In this document: positions 44,693 through 54,344 of the stretch, piece by piece | Layout: each line of letters starts with the position of its first letter | Position numbering within the stretch: the stretch's first letter is position 1 | Assembly (NCBI RefSeq): GCF_009848685.1 | Contig: NZ_WXTX01000013.1 | Coordinates: 62,001-126,000, forward strand | DNA length: 64,000 bases | Direction: 5' to 3' | Origin: Andreprevotia sp. IGB-42 | Lineage (GTDB): Bacteria; Pseudomonadota; Gammaproteobacteria; Burkholderiales; Chitinibacteraceae | The notes under the pieces: model-generated | Database searches by the model: none | The model's input: only the letters and a program-made list of their open reading frames with translations | Told to the model about the DNA's origin: nothing | Made by a program: the position numbers and the translations under genes

Positions 44693-44911
44693 GAATCTCT
44701 CCGTGATGGGTGGACCAGCCTTGCAGGTGCGTGGCCAGGTTGCTCAGCAATGCCTCGCTCCCGTTGCGGCGCCCCCGGCGTTGCCGGAAATCGTACGCTA
44801 CCGGCTCTGCATGCGCATCGGCTTCGAAGCCACAAGGCTTGCCCGCAAGCTCGGCAGCGCTGCTTGCCACGCCCCCGATGCAGATCGAGCGGATACCGAT
44901 GACCGTAATGC

Positions 44912-46117
44912 TCAGACAACCGCGGTTTCTTCTGCTTGTGCCCATTGCCTGATTTGCGCGGGCGCCGGGTAAGCGGTGACTTCGTGGCGCACGGGAGCAT
45001 ATGAGGTTGCTTGCAGCAACTGCCCGGCATTCGCTGCTACCTTGTGCCAAGGCACTTGCAGTACGCCACCTTCCGGCAGCTGGAAGCTGATCAGGTCGGT
45101 TTGCGGCAGCAAGGCGTGCACGCCTTCGGTCCATACACAGTAGCTGATCGCTTCGCCCTGCTCGTTGTACATGCCTGTATAGCTGGCAACGAATACATCG
45201 ATGCCATCGCGCTCGAATTGCCGTTCCAGCAGTTGTTTCTGCGTGGCATAGTCGCTGCCGTCCGAGCGGATACGCAGCAAGCGCAGCGCGCTGGCATGCG
45301 CTGCAGGCTGCCAGTTTTCCCAGCCCTGACTGCCAAGCCGCAGCATCAGCGGTGACAACGGGCGCGGCTGGTCGAGCAGGGTGGTTGCGGTTTCCAGTAT
45401 GGCAGCGAGCGCTGGCAGATTGTTCTCGCCGGTAACCAGCAGGATGGAGCGGTTGGGAATCATCACGACCGGTGCACCATCGAGTGGCAGGCGATGCAGT
45501 ACATCGGTCAGCAGCAGGCGTGCTGCGTCGTAACAGTCTTCATAGGGCGTGCGGAACGCGCCGCCAAGATCTTCCAGTGCCTGTGTGGAGCGCTCACGCA
45601 GATTGAGCAACGCATCCTGATAAGCAGCTTCGAAGCTTACGCCCCAGTCGGCCAGTTGCGCGCCCGAAATGCGCGCCATTGCATGTTCGGTGTCGTAAAC
45701 CAGATTGATTTCCAGATCGGCACACAGCGGCTGGAATGCCAGTTGCAACTGGCTATCGAGTTGCAGGTCACTGAGGCCCCGTTCGGCAGCCGGGCGTACT
45801 ACCGGCAGCAGGCGTGCGCGTGCGTCTGCATAAAGCCCGGGCAGGTTGGCTTGCAACTGGCCATGCGCGGCGGCTTCCAGCATGGTGCCGCGCTGCCAGC
45901 GGCTGGCGGCACGGAATTCGGCGTACAGCGTACCCAGGTTGATGGCTGCGGCCGGCCGGCCGTTTTGTGCGGCAGGTAATGCGAGCTGCTCGCGGTCTGC
46001 ATGGTATTGCCACGGGCGGGTATCACCCAATGCGCGCAGTTTGGCCTGCAGCAGCGCCGCATAGCGTCGCTGCGACGGCACAAACAGGAAATCGATGATC
46101 GACATGATTGAAACCAT
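44912..46117 (-). CDS. DUF1444-like (YtpQ-type) protein
   Basis: 401-aa cytoplasmic protein. The middle segment RISGAQLADWGVSFEAAYQDALLNLRERS and YDAARLLLTDVLHRLPLDGAPVVMIPNRSILLVTGENNLPAL resemble the DUF1444/YtpQ pattern as I remember it (a WG-V then ENLR, then a P-x-R motif). The C-terminal third has another mixed alpha/beta domain. The start could also be ATG 46105. No operon partner is evident. Function unknown. Confidence 0.6.
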   Translation of the reverse strand: MVSIMSIIDFLFVPSQRRYAALLQAKLRALGDTRPWQYHADREQLALPAAQNGRPAAAINLGTLYAEFRAASRWQRGTMLEAAAHGQLQANLPGLYADARARLLPVVRPAAERGLSDLQLDSQLQLAFQPLCADLEINLVYDTEHAMARISGAQLADWGVSFEAAYQDALLNLRERSTQALEDLGGAFRTPYEDCYDAARLLLTDVLHRLPLDGAPVVMIPNRSILLVTGENNLPALAAILETATTLLDQPRPLSPLMLRLGSQGWENWQPAAHASALRLLRIRSDGSDYATQKQLLERQFERDGIDVFVASYTGMYNEQGEAISYCVWTEGVHALLPQTDLISFQLPEGGVLQVPWHKVAANAGQLLQATSYAPVRHEVTAYPAPAQIRQWAQAEETAVV

Positions 46118-46264
46118 CCGGATAAGCGAATGGCATCAATCTAGCATGCAACAAATCATTGCTTGCTGGCCCCGTAATGCAGTGTTGCGTTCCTGTCTCT
46201 GCTTGGCGCTGCTGGCCAGGCATGGCTAACGCCGTTGACCAGCGCAATGCGCAGCAGTCGCGAT

Positions 46265-47191
46265 TCAGGCCCCGGTGAGCTGTATCCCCGGCAATTCCGC
46301 CACACACACCTCACGCACGATGGCGACAAAATCCTGCAGGTAGGCGGTGCCTGCGCGATCCTGCAGCACGGCGGCGTTCAGCTCTGCGCGCAGGCCGGTG
46401 GCGGTGATGGGGCGGGCGGCCACGTAATCGCGTTCCAGGTAGTGCTGCACGCTCCAGCCCGGCAGCGCGGCCACGCCGCGACGGCTGGCCACCAGTTGCA
46501 GGATGGCCACGGTCAACTCGGTGGTGCGGCGCTTGGGGTTGATGCCGGCCGGCCTGAGCACCTGGCGCACCAGATCGAGCATGTCATCGGGAACCGGGTA
46601 GGTGATCAGCGTTTCATCGGCAAAATCCGCCGCTTCCAGGTATGCCTTGGCAGCCAGCGGATGATCGCGCGCCAGCAGCGCCACCATGTCGTAGGCAAAC
46701 AGCGGCAGGTGCGCGATGCCCGTCTCTGCCTCGGGCACCGATACGATGGCCAGGTCGGCGCGGTCTTCAAACAGCAGTTGCACCGGATCGGCATGGAAGC
46801 CGGACACGATATCGAGCTCCACCTCCGGCCAGCGCTCGCGGAAGGTATCCATCGCGGGCATCAGCCAGTCGAAGCAGGTATGGCATTCCACGGCAATACG
46901 CAGGCTGCCGGCTTCGCCCTCGCGCAGCTTGGCGACCTCGCGTTCGGCATTGGCGATCATCGGCAGTACCGCGTCGGCCAGCTGCACCAGTTTGTCGCCA
47001 GCAGGGGTGAGCTTGAGCGGCGCGGTCTTGCGGGCAAACAGCGGCAGCCCGTAGTGCGCTTCCAGCTGGCGCAACTGGTGCGAAAGCGCAGATTGCGTCA
47101 GGAAGAGCCGTTCTGCCGCGCGGGTGAGGCTGCCGGCATCGCGTATCGCGGCCAGCGTTTTCAGGTGGCGCAGTTCCAGTAGCGATTGCAT
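46265..47191 (-). CDS. metR: LysR-type regulator of methionine synthesis
   Basis: 308-aa LysR-family activator, with a winged helix at the N-terminus (LKTLAAIRDAGSLTRAAERLFLTQSALSHQLRQLE) and a substrate-binding domain. It is divergent from metE and separated from it by 96 bp, the classic metR-metE arrangement; MetR uses homocysteine as co-effector. In the intergenic stretch there are several TGAA/TTCA-type half-sites, for example TGAAAATAATGAG and TGCAAATAACATTCA, that could be the MetR operators. Confidence 0.93.
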   Translation of the reverse strand: MQSLLELRHLKTLAAIRDAGSLTRAAERLFLTQSALSHQLRQLEAHYGLPLFARKTAPLKLTPAGDKLVQLADAVLPMIANAEREVAKLREGEAGSLRIAVECHTCFDWLMPAMDTFRERWPEVELDIVSGFHADPVQLLFEDRADLAIVSVPEAETGIAHLPLFAYDMVALLARDHPLAAKAYLEAADFADETLITYPVPDDMLDLVRQVLRPAGINPKRRTTELTVAILQLVASRRGVAALPGWSVQHYLERDYVAARPITATGLRAELNAAVLQDRAGTAYLQDFVAIVREVCVAELPGIQLTGA

Positions 47192-47287
47192 GAATGAGGC
47201 TCAACATAATCGTGAAAATAATGAGTTTGAATCATATTAGGCTTGTGCGGATGATGCAAATAACATTCATTGAATTGGAGCTTTCAA

Positions 47288-49627
47288 ATGACTATTGCTC
47301 ATGTTCTGGGTTTCCCCCGCATCGGCGCACAGCGTGAACTGAAGTTCGCGGTCGAATCATTCTGGCGTGGCGATATTGCCGAGGCCGAGCTCACTGCCGT
47401 GGGCAGCACGCTGCGCCGCCGCCACTGGCAGTGGCAGAAAGATGCCGGTCTCGATCTGGTCACCACCGGTGATTTTGCCTGGTACGACCAGATGCTCAAT
47501 ACCGCCGCGCTGCTGGGTGCGCTGCCGGCGCGTTTCGGTTTCGATGCCAGGGCACTGTCGCTCAAGCAGTATTTCGAGCTGGCGCGTGGCAATGCTGCGC
47601 AGCCCGCGCTGGAAATGACCAAGTGGTTCGATACCAACTACCACTACCTGGTGCCGGAGCTGGACGCCGAAACCCGCTTTGATGGCGGCGTGGACTGGTT
47701 CTTCTACGAGCTGGAAGAGGCGCGCTCGCTGGGCCACAATGTGAAGCCGGCGCTGATCGGCCCGCTGACCTTCCTTTACCTGGCCAAGAGCAAGGCAGCT
47801 GGCTTCGAAAAGCTGGGCTTGGCGGCACGCATCGTGCCGGCGTATCGCCGCATCCTGGAAAAGCTGGCTGCACAGGGCGTGGAATGGGTGCAGATCGATG
47901 AACCCATCCTCGCGCTGGAACTGGATGAGCAATGGCGCGATGCGTTTGCGCCGGTTTACCGCGAATTGGCCAATCTGGGCGTGAAGCTGCTGCTGGGTAC
48001 GTATTTCGACAGCGTGGCCAGCCATGCGCAACTGCTGGCCGATCTGCCGGTGGCTGGCGTGCATGTTGACCTGGTGCGCGCGCCAGAGCAGCTCGATGCG
48101 CTGCTGGACGTGTGGCCGCAAGACAAAGTGCTGTCCGCCGGCGTGATCGATGGCCGCAATATCTGGGCCGCAGACTTGAGCGCGAAGGTCGCACAACTGG
48201 AAACAGCCAGCGCGAAGCTGGGCAACCGGCTGTGGGTGAGTGCCAGTTCGTCCTTGCTGCACAGCCCGGTGGATCTGGCGCAGGAAGACCAGCTGGATGC
48301 CGAGCTGAAAGGCTGGCTGGCGTTCGCCAGGCAGAAGCTCGATGAAGTGGTGGTGGTGCAGTGCGCTCTGAACGAAGGCCGCGCTGCGGTTGCCGCCCAA
48401 CTGGCTGCCAGCGATGCCGTGGCGCAATCGCGCCGCACATCCGGCCGTATCCACAACCCGGCCGTGGGCAGCCGTGTTGCTGCATTGACCGCTGCCGATG
48501 CCACGCGGAACAGTGTTTACCCGCAGCGCGCCGCTGCCCAGCGGGCATGGCTGAAGTTGCCGCTGCTGCCGACCACCACCATCGGCTCGTTCCCGCAAAC
48601 GCAGGAAATCCGCGCTGCGCGTGCGGCATTCAAGCGTGGCGAACTGCCGGAAGCGCAGTATGTGGCTGCAATGCAGAACGAGATCAAGCTGGTGGTGGCC
48701 AGGCAGGAGGCGCTGGGGCTGGATGTACCGGTGCACGGCGAGGCCGAGCGCAACGACATGGTTGAGTACTTTGGCGAGCAACTGGCCGGCTTCACGTTTA
48801 CCCGCTTCGGCTGGGTGCAAAGCTATGGCAGCCGTTGCGTGAAGCCGCCGGTTATTTTCGGTGACGTCAGCCGTCCCCGCGCCATGACCGTCGAATGGAG
48901 CCGCTACGCACAATCGCTGACCGCCAGGCCGATGAAAGGCATGTTGACCGGCCCGGTAACCATCCTGCAGTGGTCGTTCGTGCGCGATGACCAGCCGCGT
49001 GAGCAAACCTGCCTGCAGATTGCGCTGGCAATCCGTGATGAGGTGGTTGATCTGGAACAGGCCGGCATCAAGGTCATCCAGATTGATGAGCCGGCCTTCC
49101 GTGAAGGCCTGCCGCTCAAGCGCGCCGCGTGGGGTCGCTACCTGGAATGGGCGGGCCGCGCGTTCCGCGTGTCGGCATCGGGCGTGGTCGATACCACGCA
49201 GATTCACACCCACATGTGCTATTCGGAGTTCAACGACATCCTGGCAGCCATTGCCGCGATGGATGCGGACGTGATCACCATAGAAACCAGTCGTTCGGAC
49301 ATGGAATTGCTGGAAGCCTTCGGCACCTTCGCATACCCGAATGAAATCGGCCCGGGCGTGTATGACATCCACAGCCCGCGCGTGCCGCCGGTGAATGAGA
49401 TGTTGCGGCTGATCGCCAAGGCGCTGGAAGTGGTCCCGGCCGAACGCCTGTGGATCAACCCGGATTGCGGCCTGAAAACCCGTGGCTGGCCGGAAACCGA
49501 GGCGGCATTGGGCAATATGCTGGCCGCCACGCGCGAAGCGCGTGCCGCGATCAGCGAAGGCCGCAAGCTGGTGGTGGAAGCCGCCGCTGGCCATGCGCAC
49601 GCTGCCGGTGCGTGCGGCTGCCACTGA
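47288..49627 (+). CDS. metE: Cobalamin-independent methionine synthase
   Basis: Transfers methyl from methyltetrahydrofolate triglutamate to homocysteine. 779 aa, slightly longer than E. coli MetE. Motifs: N-terminal [19 protein letters not shown]; the catalytic domain has [52 protein letters not shown], and the zinc ligands [11 protein letters not shown] and [11 protein letters not shown]. The C-terminus carries an Ala/His/Cys-rich tail ([12 protein letters not shown]). ATG 47288 is preceded by TTGGAG at 7 bp; the frame open upstream to TTG 47270 is unlikely. Confidence 0.96.
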   Translation: MTIAHVLGFPRIGAQRELKFAVESFWRGDIAEAELTAVGSTLRRRHWQWQKDAGLDLVTTGDFAWYDQMLNTAALLGALPARFGFDARALSLKQYFELARGNAAQPALEMTKWFDTNYHYLVPELDAETRFDGGVDWFFYELEEARSLGHNVKPALIGPLTFLYLAKSKAAGFEKLGLAARIVPAYRRILEKLAAQGVEWVQIDEPILALELDEQWRDAFAPVYRELANLGVKLLLGTYFDSVASHAQLLADLPVAGVHVDLVRAPEQLDALLDVWPQDKVLSAGVIDGRNIWAADLSAKVAQLETASAKLGNRLWVSASSSLLHSPVDLAQEDQLDAELKGWLAFARQKLDEVVVVQCALNEGRAAVAAQLAASDAVAQSRRTSGRIHNPAVGSRVAALTAADATRNSVYPQRAAAQRAWLKLPLLPTTTIGSFPQTQEIRAARAAFKRGELPEAQYVAAMQNEIKLVVARQEALGLDVPVHGEAERNDMVEYFGEQLAGFTFTRFGWVQSYGSRCVKPPVIFGDVSRPRAMTVEWSRYAQSLTARPMKGMLTGPVTILQWSFVRDDQPREQTCLQIALAIRDEVVDLEQAGIKVIQIDEPAFREGLPLKRAAWGRYLEWAGRAFRVSASGVVDTTQIHTHMCYSEFNDILAAIAAMDADVITIETSRSDMELLEAFGTFAYPNEIGPGVYDIHSPRVPPVNEMLRLIAKALEVVPAERLWINPDCGLKTRGWPETEAALGNMLAATREARAAISEGRKLVVEAAAGHAHAAGACGCH

Positions 49628-49702
49628 GCCTGCTCATGGCAACCAGCCAGTAGCCATCGCCGTGCGCAGCACGGTGGTGGCTTTTTCCAATCGGGGGCGC
49701 GC

Positions 49703-50005
49703 ATGCATGTGCAGATCGTACGGTTCAGGCTCAAACACCTGGCAGGCAGGCCGCACTTCATGCAGTTGATCGAACAGATGGTGGCCTGGCTGCAGCAGCA
49801 GCCGGGGTTCTGCGCCTACGAATTTTACCAGGGCGAGCATGATTGCCTGGATCGCCTCGCCTGGCACACGCAGGCTGATTGCATCGCCGGCGCGCTCGCG
49901 TTCATGAGAACGGAAATGGCAGCGCAGCTGATGGCGCTGTGCGATGACGATATCAGTGTGTTTTTTGGTGAAGCCGCGCAGCAGGCGGTGGCACTGACGC
50001 AATGA
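49703..50005 (+). CDS. Antibiotic-biosynthesis-monooxygenase-like small protein
   Basis: 100-aa protein of probable alpha+beta-barrel fold. The pattern [11 protein letters not shown], then a helix ([30 protein letters not shown]), then [18 protein letters not shown] is reminiscent of ABM-type dimeric enzymes that handle quinones or heme. Evidence is motif-level only. It lies 76 bp after metE on the same strand and may be co-transcribed. Confidence 0.5.
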   Translation: MHVQIVRFRLKHLAGRPHFMQLIEQMVAWLQQQPGFCAYEFYQGEHDCLDRLAWHTQADCIAGALAFMRTEMAAQLMALCDDDISVFFGEAAQQAVALTQ

Positions 50006-50024
50006 TGTCCATCATCTGCACCGG

Positions 50025-50852
50025 CTACTGCGGTGGCAGCGCATTGAGCAGCGCGGCTGCCTGTTTGGCGGGGAAGTATTTTTCGAAGATGCGCTGCATG
50101 CTGCCGTCGGCGCGCATGCCGTTGATCAATGCACGCCATTTTTCCTGCTCGGCAGCCGGGATGGCCTTTTTGGACATGATCACGCCATGCGGCACCGGCA
50201 CGTCGTCGAAATCGATCAGCAGGGTCTGCTCGCGCACCTTGTATTCGTCAAAGCTGGGGTAATCGAATGGCTCGATGATCATGCCCTGGATGCGATTGAT
50301 GGCCAGGTTCTTGAACAGCGCATCGAAGGTGGCGGTGAGCGTGATGCGGTTTTTGGCGGTCAGCGTATCGAACAGCTCATTGCCGCGGTCGCTATAGCGG
50401 AAGGCGGGAATCGCACCCAGCCGCAGATGCGGCTTGGCGGCAAATTCCTCGATCTTGCTCACACCGGCATCGCGCCGCACCAGCAACGCGAAGTGATCGG
50501 CAAAATACCAGGCAAACGCGGCAAACTGATCCCGTTGCGGATTGGTGATGCCGGACAGGCTGAAATCGAGTTCGCCGCTTTCGATCAGTTTCCAGATGCG
50601 CGCGCGCGGCATCAGCGAGATGTCGAACTTGCAGCCGCTGCGCCTCGCCATCTCGGCGGCGATGTCCTTGTCGATGCCGGTATCGGTCTGCTGTGAATAC
50701 AGCAGGCCATGATCATGCAGTGCCAGCGTCAGTGGCCGCGGGCAATCCGGTTTCTCCCCGGCGTGGGCGGTTGCGGTCAGCCACAGCGCGCAAGCCATTA
50801 CGAGTGGCCAGCGGGCCACGGGCAAGCGTAATAACGAAGGTATGCAATTCAT
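50025..50852 (-). CDS. Periplasmic solute-binding protein (SBP_bac_3 type)
   Basis: 275-aa exported protein (signal peptide ending WLTATAHA). The mature part follows the amino-acid-binding-protein pattern: DKDIAAEMARRSGCKFDISLMPRARIWKLIESGELDFSLSGITNPQRD, and TFDALFKNLAINRIQGMIIEPFDYPSFDEY. ATG 50852 is preferred over the GTG at 50867 because AGGA precedes it. No ABC permease or ATPase gene is adjacent, so it may serve another transporter or act as a sensor. Confidence 0.8.
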   Translation of the reverse strand: MNCIPSLLRLPVARWPLVMACALWLTATAHAGEKPDCPRPLTLALHDHGLLYSQQTDTGIDKDIAAEMARRSGCKFDISLMPRARIWKLIESGELDFSLSGITNPQRDQFAAFAWYFADHFALLVRRDAGVSKIEEFAAKPHLRLGAIPAFRYSDRGNELFDTLTAKNRITLTATFDALFKNLAINRIQGMIIEPFDYPSFDEYKVREQTLLIDFDDVPVPHGVIMSKKAIPAAEQEKWRALINGMRADGSMQRIFEKYFPAKQAAALLNALPPQ

Positions 50853-51024
50853 GGTGATCCTGGGCACATGCGCCGCGGCAGATGCCTGGCTGCATGGCTG
50901 TGTTTCATACTAGCCCGAACGGATTGGCCCGGCAGGAAAAGCCCGCAATGCATGCGGACGGCTAGACCAGCGGTGACACCAACGTATCGGAAATGCAACA
51001 TCATGCCGTATTCACCTGTCATTT

Positions 51025-51041
51025 TGCACATACATTGTGCA
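51025..51041. repeat. Inverted repeat between SBP gene and GNAT gene
   Basis: TGCACA-tacat-TGTGCA, a perfect 6+5+6 dyad within a 272-bp divergent region. It has the size of a regulator's operator. No regulator gene adjoins it, so the assignment is tentative. Confidence 0.35.
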
Positions 51042-51124
51042 CGGCGTGATCTTGCCGTTGTACCCAATGGCCGCGTTTGAGTGCTGCACGTAGCATAGTC
51101 CCGGTCTTTCCCGAGCCTTCTGCC

Positions 51125-51622
51125 ATGTCTTTTACCCACCGCCCGGCGCTGCAAGCCGATTTGCCAGCCATTGTCGCCATCTACAACGCCACCATCGCCG
51201 GCCGCATTGCCACAGCCGATACCGAGCCGGTTTCCGTGGCAAGCCGGCAGGCCTGGTTCGATGTGCACAGCGCAGCGCGGCGGCCGATCTGGGTATGTGA
51301 AGTGGCTGGCGAGATCGCCGGCTGGCTGAGTTTTTCCGATTTCTATGGCCGGCCGGCGTATTCAGGCACCGCCGAGCTCAGCATCTATGTGCATGCCGAT
51401 CATCGTGGCCGCGGGCTGGCGCGCTATCTGTTGCAGCAAGCCATCGCCGCTGCGCCTGCGTTGCATGTGCATACCTTGCTGGGCTTCATCTTTGGCCACA
51501 ATGCGGCCAGCCTGGCGCTGTTTGCACAGCACGGCTTTGGCCGCTGGGGCGAGCTGCCGCATGTGGCGGTCCTCGACGGCATCGAGCGTGATCTGCTGAT
51601 CCTGGGCCTGCGGCTGGATTGA
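51125..51622 (+). CDS. GNAT-family N-acetyltransferase (phosphinothricin-acetyltransferase-like)
   Basis: 165-aa acetyltransferase. N-terminal RPALQADLPAIVAIYNATIAGRIATAD, then the GNAT acetyl-CoA-binding pattern ELSIYVHADHRGRGLARYLLQQAI and GFIFGHNAASLALFAQHGFGRWGELPHVAVLDG, matches the Pat/Bar-type and MnaT-type subgroup, which acetylates amino acids such as methionine sulfone or phosphinothricin. The actual substrate is unknown. ATG 51125 chosen over the frame opening at 51077. It ends 7 bp before the end of the convergent SBP gene. Confidence 0.85.
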   Translation: MSFTHRPALQADLPAIVAIYNATIAGRIATADTEPVSVASRQAWFDVHSAARRPIWVCEVAGEIAGWLSFSDFYGRPAYSGTAELSIYVHADHRGRGLARYLLQQAIAAAPALHVHTLLGFIFGHNAASLALFAQHGFGRWGELPHVAVLDGIERDLLILGLRLD

Positions 51623-51629
51623 GTGATGC

Positions 51630-52433
51630 TCAGTTGCCCGGAGCAACCGGCTTGGGCAGCGCGGCGATGGCCTGGTTGATCCGCTGCAGCATGGCGTCCG
51701 GCACCAGCTTGTTGCACAGCAGATAGCGCGTGTTGCCGGCGGGGATGTCCGGCAGGTTGATGCCGGCCAGCGCCAGGTTGCGCAGCCCTGGCTGCTTGCG
51801 CCACCAGCTGAATTCGGCCTGGTCGACCAGCACATAATCCACGCGGCCGTAGCCCGCCTTGGCGAGGTTCTGCTGCATGGTCTGTGCGGTGTTGTCCACG
51901 CGCGTACCGCGCACCCGCAATAATTCATCCAGATAGGGGCCATAGCCATAGCCCATGATGGTGCCCGGCGTCAGCGCAGGCTCGGCCAGCAATGCGGCAG
52001 CGCTCCCGTAGGGCTTGAAGCGGGCCAGTGCATCGCTGCGGGTTGCCAGCATCACCGGTGGATCGCGGAACAGCGCATCGCTGAAACGGCCATAGCGCTC
52101 ACGCTCTGCGGTCTTGAACCAGCCGACCGAACAGGCGGGTTCGGTAGGGTGTTCTATTTCCAGCAGCGCGCGCAGGTTGGGGCGCAGTTCCGCGCGTGCG
52201 CGGATGCCGGCTTTGTCCAGTACACGCAGCGCATGCTCCAGCAGGAAGCCGCCCGGCTTGTTGCCTGCATTCAGTTGGTAGTACGGCGGCTTGTCGATGA
52301 AGGTCAGCAGCAGCGGCGCGTCCGCTGCGGCACAGGTGGTGCCTTGCAGCATCAGCAGCACAAGCGGCAATCGCATGGCAGTGGCCCGGCCAGCGGTGAA
52401 ATGGCGGGCGCAGCGGAAAGTATTACGGATCAT
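51630..52433 (-). CDS. Periplasmic solute-binding-like protein
   Basis: 267-aa exported protein (signal region up to TTCAAADA). The mature part (LLLTFIDKPPYYQLNAGNKPGGFLLEHALRVLDKAGIRARAELRP onwards) follows the type-3 extracellular solute-binding fold. Starts at 52472, 52433 and 52376 are possible; GGAA precedes 52433. Similar in class to the SBP at 50025 and equally lacks transporter partners. Role unknown. Confidence 0.7.
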   Translation of the reverse strand: MIRNTFRCARHFTAGRATAMRLPLVLLMLQGTTCAAADAPLLLTFIDKPPYYQLNAGNKPGGFLLEHALRVLDKAGIRARAELRPNLRALLEIEHPTEPACSVGWFKTAERERYGRFSDALFRDPPVMLATRSDALARFKPYGSAAALLAEPALTPGTIMGYGYGPYLDELLRVRGTRVDNTAQTMQQNLAKAGYGRVDYVLVDQAEFSWWRKQPGLRNLALAGINLPDIPAGNTRYLLCNKLVPDAMLQRINQAIAALPKPVAPGN

Positions 52434-52516
52434 GCATATTCCATGCGGGTGGTCACGCCAATATAGCAGCACGCTGCGCGCTTGGTGTCTGCAGGCGGCA
52501 AAGGCACAATGCGCGG

Positions 52517-53215
52517 GTGAACACTGCCATCCATTCCTGCCAGCCGCTGGGCTTTCTGCAAACCCCGTTTCCGGACAAGTTCGGCATTCCGCGCCAGCCC
52601 AGCCTGGCGCCGCATGCGCTGGGCCAGCTCAGGCTGTTGCCGCCGTTTGACCGCGCGGAGGCCGTGCGCGGGCTGGATGCGTTTTCGCACGTGTGGCTGA
52701 CCTTTGTATTCCATCAAACCGGTGGCCAGTGGCAACCAACGGTGCGCCCGCCGCGGCTGGGCGGCAATGCGCGCGTGGGGGTGTTTGCCAGCCGCAGCCC
52801 GTTCAGGCCCAACAGCTTGGGGCTGTCGCTGGTGGAGCTGGCCGGTGTGCAGACGGATGGCGGGGTAGTGCTGACGTTTCGCGGTGTGGATCTGGTCGAT
52901 GGCACGCCTATCCTCGATATCAAGCCCTACATCCCGTTCGTGGAAAGCGTGCCTGCTGCGCGTGGCGGTTTTGTCGATGGTCCGCCGGCACAGCTCGCCG
53001 TGGCATTCACGCCGGAAGCCGAAATGGCGCTGACCCTGCATGCGGCAACGCGCCCGGCCCTACGCGCGCTGATCAGCGAAGTGCTGGCGCAAGACCCGCG
53101 TCCCGCCTATGCCGATGCGCCCGAGCGCGTATATGGTGTGCGCCTGTATGAATTCGATGTGAAATGGCGCTGCAACGGCAGCCAGGCCGAAGTGCTGGCG
53201 GTCGAGCAGGTTTGA
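52517..53215 (+). CDS. trmO: tRNA (N6-threonylcarbamoyladenosine(37)-N6)-methyltransferase TrmO
   Basis: 232-aa YaeB/TsaA-family enzyme that N6-methylates t6A37 of tRNA. GTG start. Motifs: PLGFLQTPFPDKFGIPRQPSLAPH, RGLDAFSHVWLTFVFHQ, VGVFASRSPFRPNSLGLSLVEL (SAM site), DGTPILDIKPYIPFVES and DAPERVYGVRLYEFDVKW in the C-terminal domain. Length is normal. Confidence 0.93.
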   Translation: MNTAIHSCQPLGFLQTPFPDKFGIPRQPSLAPHALGQLRLLPPFDRAEAVRGLDAFSHVWLTFVFHQTGGQWQPTVRPPRLGGNARVGVFASRSPFRPNSLGLSLVELAGVQTDGGVVLTFRGVDLVDGTPILDIKPYIPFVESVPAARGGFVDGPPAQLAVAFTPEAEMALTLHAATRPALRALISEVLAQDPRPAYADAPERVYGVRLYEFDVKWRCNGSQAEVLAVEQV

Positions 53216-53342
53216 TTCTGCCGGTTGGTGGTAATCCAACCGAGCGATGCACCGGCAATTGCCCTAAAATCGCACGGCGCCGCATGCAGGCGCCCTTATC
53301 CATCATGCCGGGCTGCAACGCCGGGCCGAGTTCACCCAGATC

Positions 53343-54251
53343 ATGAATCGCCGCCACGTTTTATCGCTGTTCGCCGCCGCATTGCTGGCCGCGTGCAGCA
53401 GCACCCCGCCCGTTACGCCGGATGCTGTCCCCAAGCCCTTGCCGCAGGCGCAGCCGGTCAAGCCGCTGAAGATCGGCATCGCGCTGGGCGGTGGCGCTGC
53501 CCGGGGTTTTGCGCATATCGGCGTGATCAAGATGCTGGAAGCCAATGGCATCCATCTGGACGTGGTGGCCGGTACCAGCGCCGGCAGCGTGGTGGGCAGC
53601 CTGTTTGCCAGCGGGCTCGATGCGTTTCAGCTGCAAGAGAACTCGTTCTCGCTGGATGAGGCCAAGATACGCGATGTCAGCCTGATGTCCGGCGGCCTCG
53701 TCAAAGGCCAGAAGCTGCAGGATTATGTGAACGGCCTGATCGGCGGCCGGCCGATCGAGAAACTGGCACGGCCATTTGCCGCGGTGACCACCGAGCTGGA
53801 AACCGGCCGACGCACTGTGTTCGTGAAAGGCAATACCGGCATGGCGGTGCGCGCATCCAGCAGCATCCCCGGCGTGTTCGAGCCGGTGCTGATCAATGGC
53901 AAGAAGTACGTGGACGGTGGCGTGGTCAGCCCGGTGCCGGTGGATGCCGCGCGCGAACTGGGCGCGGATATCGTCATCGCCGTGGATATCTCCGCCCGGC
54001 CGGATGGCAAATCCCCCACCAGCATGTTGGGCATTGCCAGTCAGTCCATCATGATCATGGGGCAGAAGCTGGGCGAGCAGGAGCTGGCACGTGCCGACGT
54101 GGTGATCCGCCCGCGCGTGGGCAAGATCGGCCCGGCGGATTTCGACCAGAAGAACACCGCGATCCTGGAAGGCGAAAAGGCCGCATTGGCCGCATTGCCA
54201 CAAATCCGCGCCCGGATAGAGGCCAAGCGCCTGGCGGCTTCGATCAAGTAA
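53343..54251 (+). CDS. Patatin-like phospholipase lipoprotein (RssA-type)
   Basis: 302-aa lipoprotein (lipobox LLAAC at residues 14-18). Patatin motifs: oxyanion hole GGGAARG, nucleophile elbow GTSAGS and the Asp-Gly-Gly of KKYVDGGVVSPVP. The C-terminal half is RssA-like. A periplasmic lipid hydrolase; the exact substrate is unknown. A terminator and a tandem intergenic repeat follow. Confidence 0.88.
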   Translation: MNRRHVLSLFAAALLAACSSTPPVTPDAVPKPLPQAQPVKPLKIGIALGGGAARGFAHIGVIKMLEANGIHLDVVAGTSAGSVVGSLFASGLDAFQLQENSFSLDEAKIRDVSLMSGGLVKGQKLQDYVNGLIGGRPIEKLARPFAAVTTELETGRRTVFVKGNTGMAVRASSSIPGVFEPVLINGKKYVDGGVVSPVPVDAARELGADIVIAVDISARPDGKSPTSMLGIASQSIMIMGQKLGEQELARADVVIRPRVGKIGPADFDQKNTAILEGEKAALAALPQIRARIEAKRLAASIK

Positions 54252-54274
54252 ATCCATCCGATTGTATTACCCAT

Positions 54275-54304
54275 GAAAAAGCCAGCGTGAAGCTGGCTTT
54301 TTCA
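54275..54304 (+). terminator. Rho-independent terminator of the patatin gene
   Basis: GAAAAAGCCAGC and GCTGGCTTTTTC form a 6-bp GC core plus A/T arms with a short loop, 24 bp after the stop. It has T runs on both strands and could work in both directions. Confidence 0.9.
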
Positions 54305-54344
54305 ATCTGGAACGTTAGCTCGAAATCTGAACCACTGATGAGCA

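Noticed and set aside
47192-47287. MetR operator sites (TGAA-N5-TTCA) between metR and metE
   Set aside because: Half-sites are present but no full consensus palindrome; kept as a remark in the metR entry only.
47357-49624. 755-codon open frame opposite metE
   Set aside because: Shadow of metE; the coding strand has unmistakable MetE motifs throughout.
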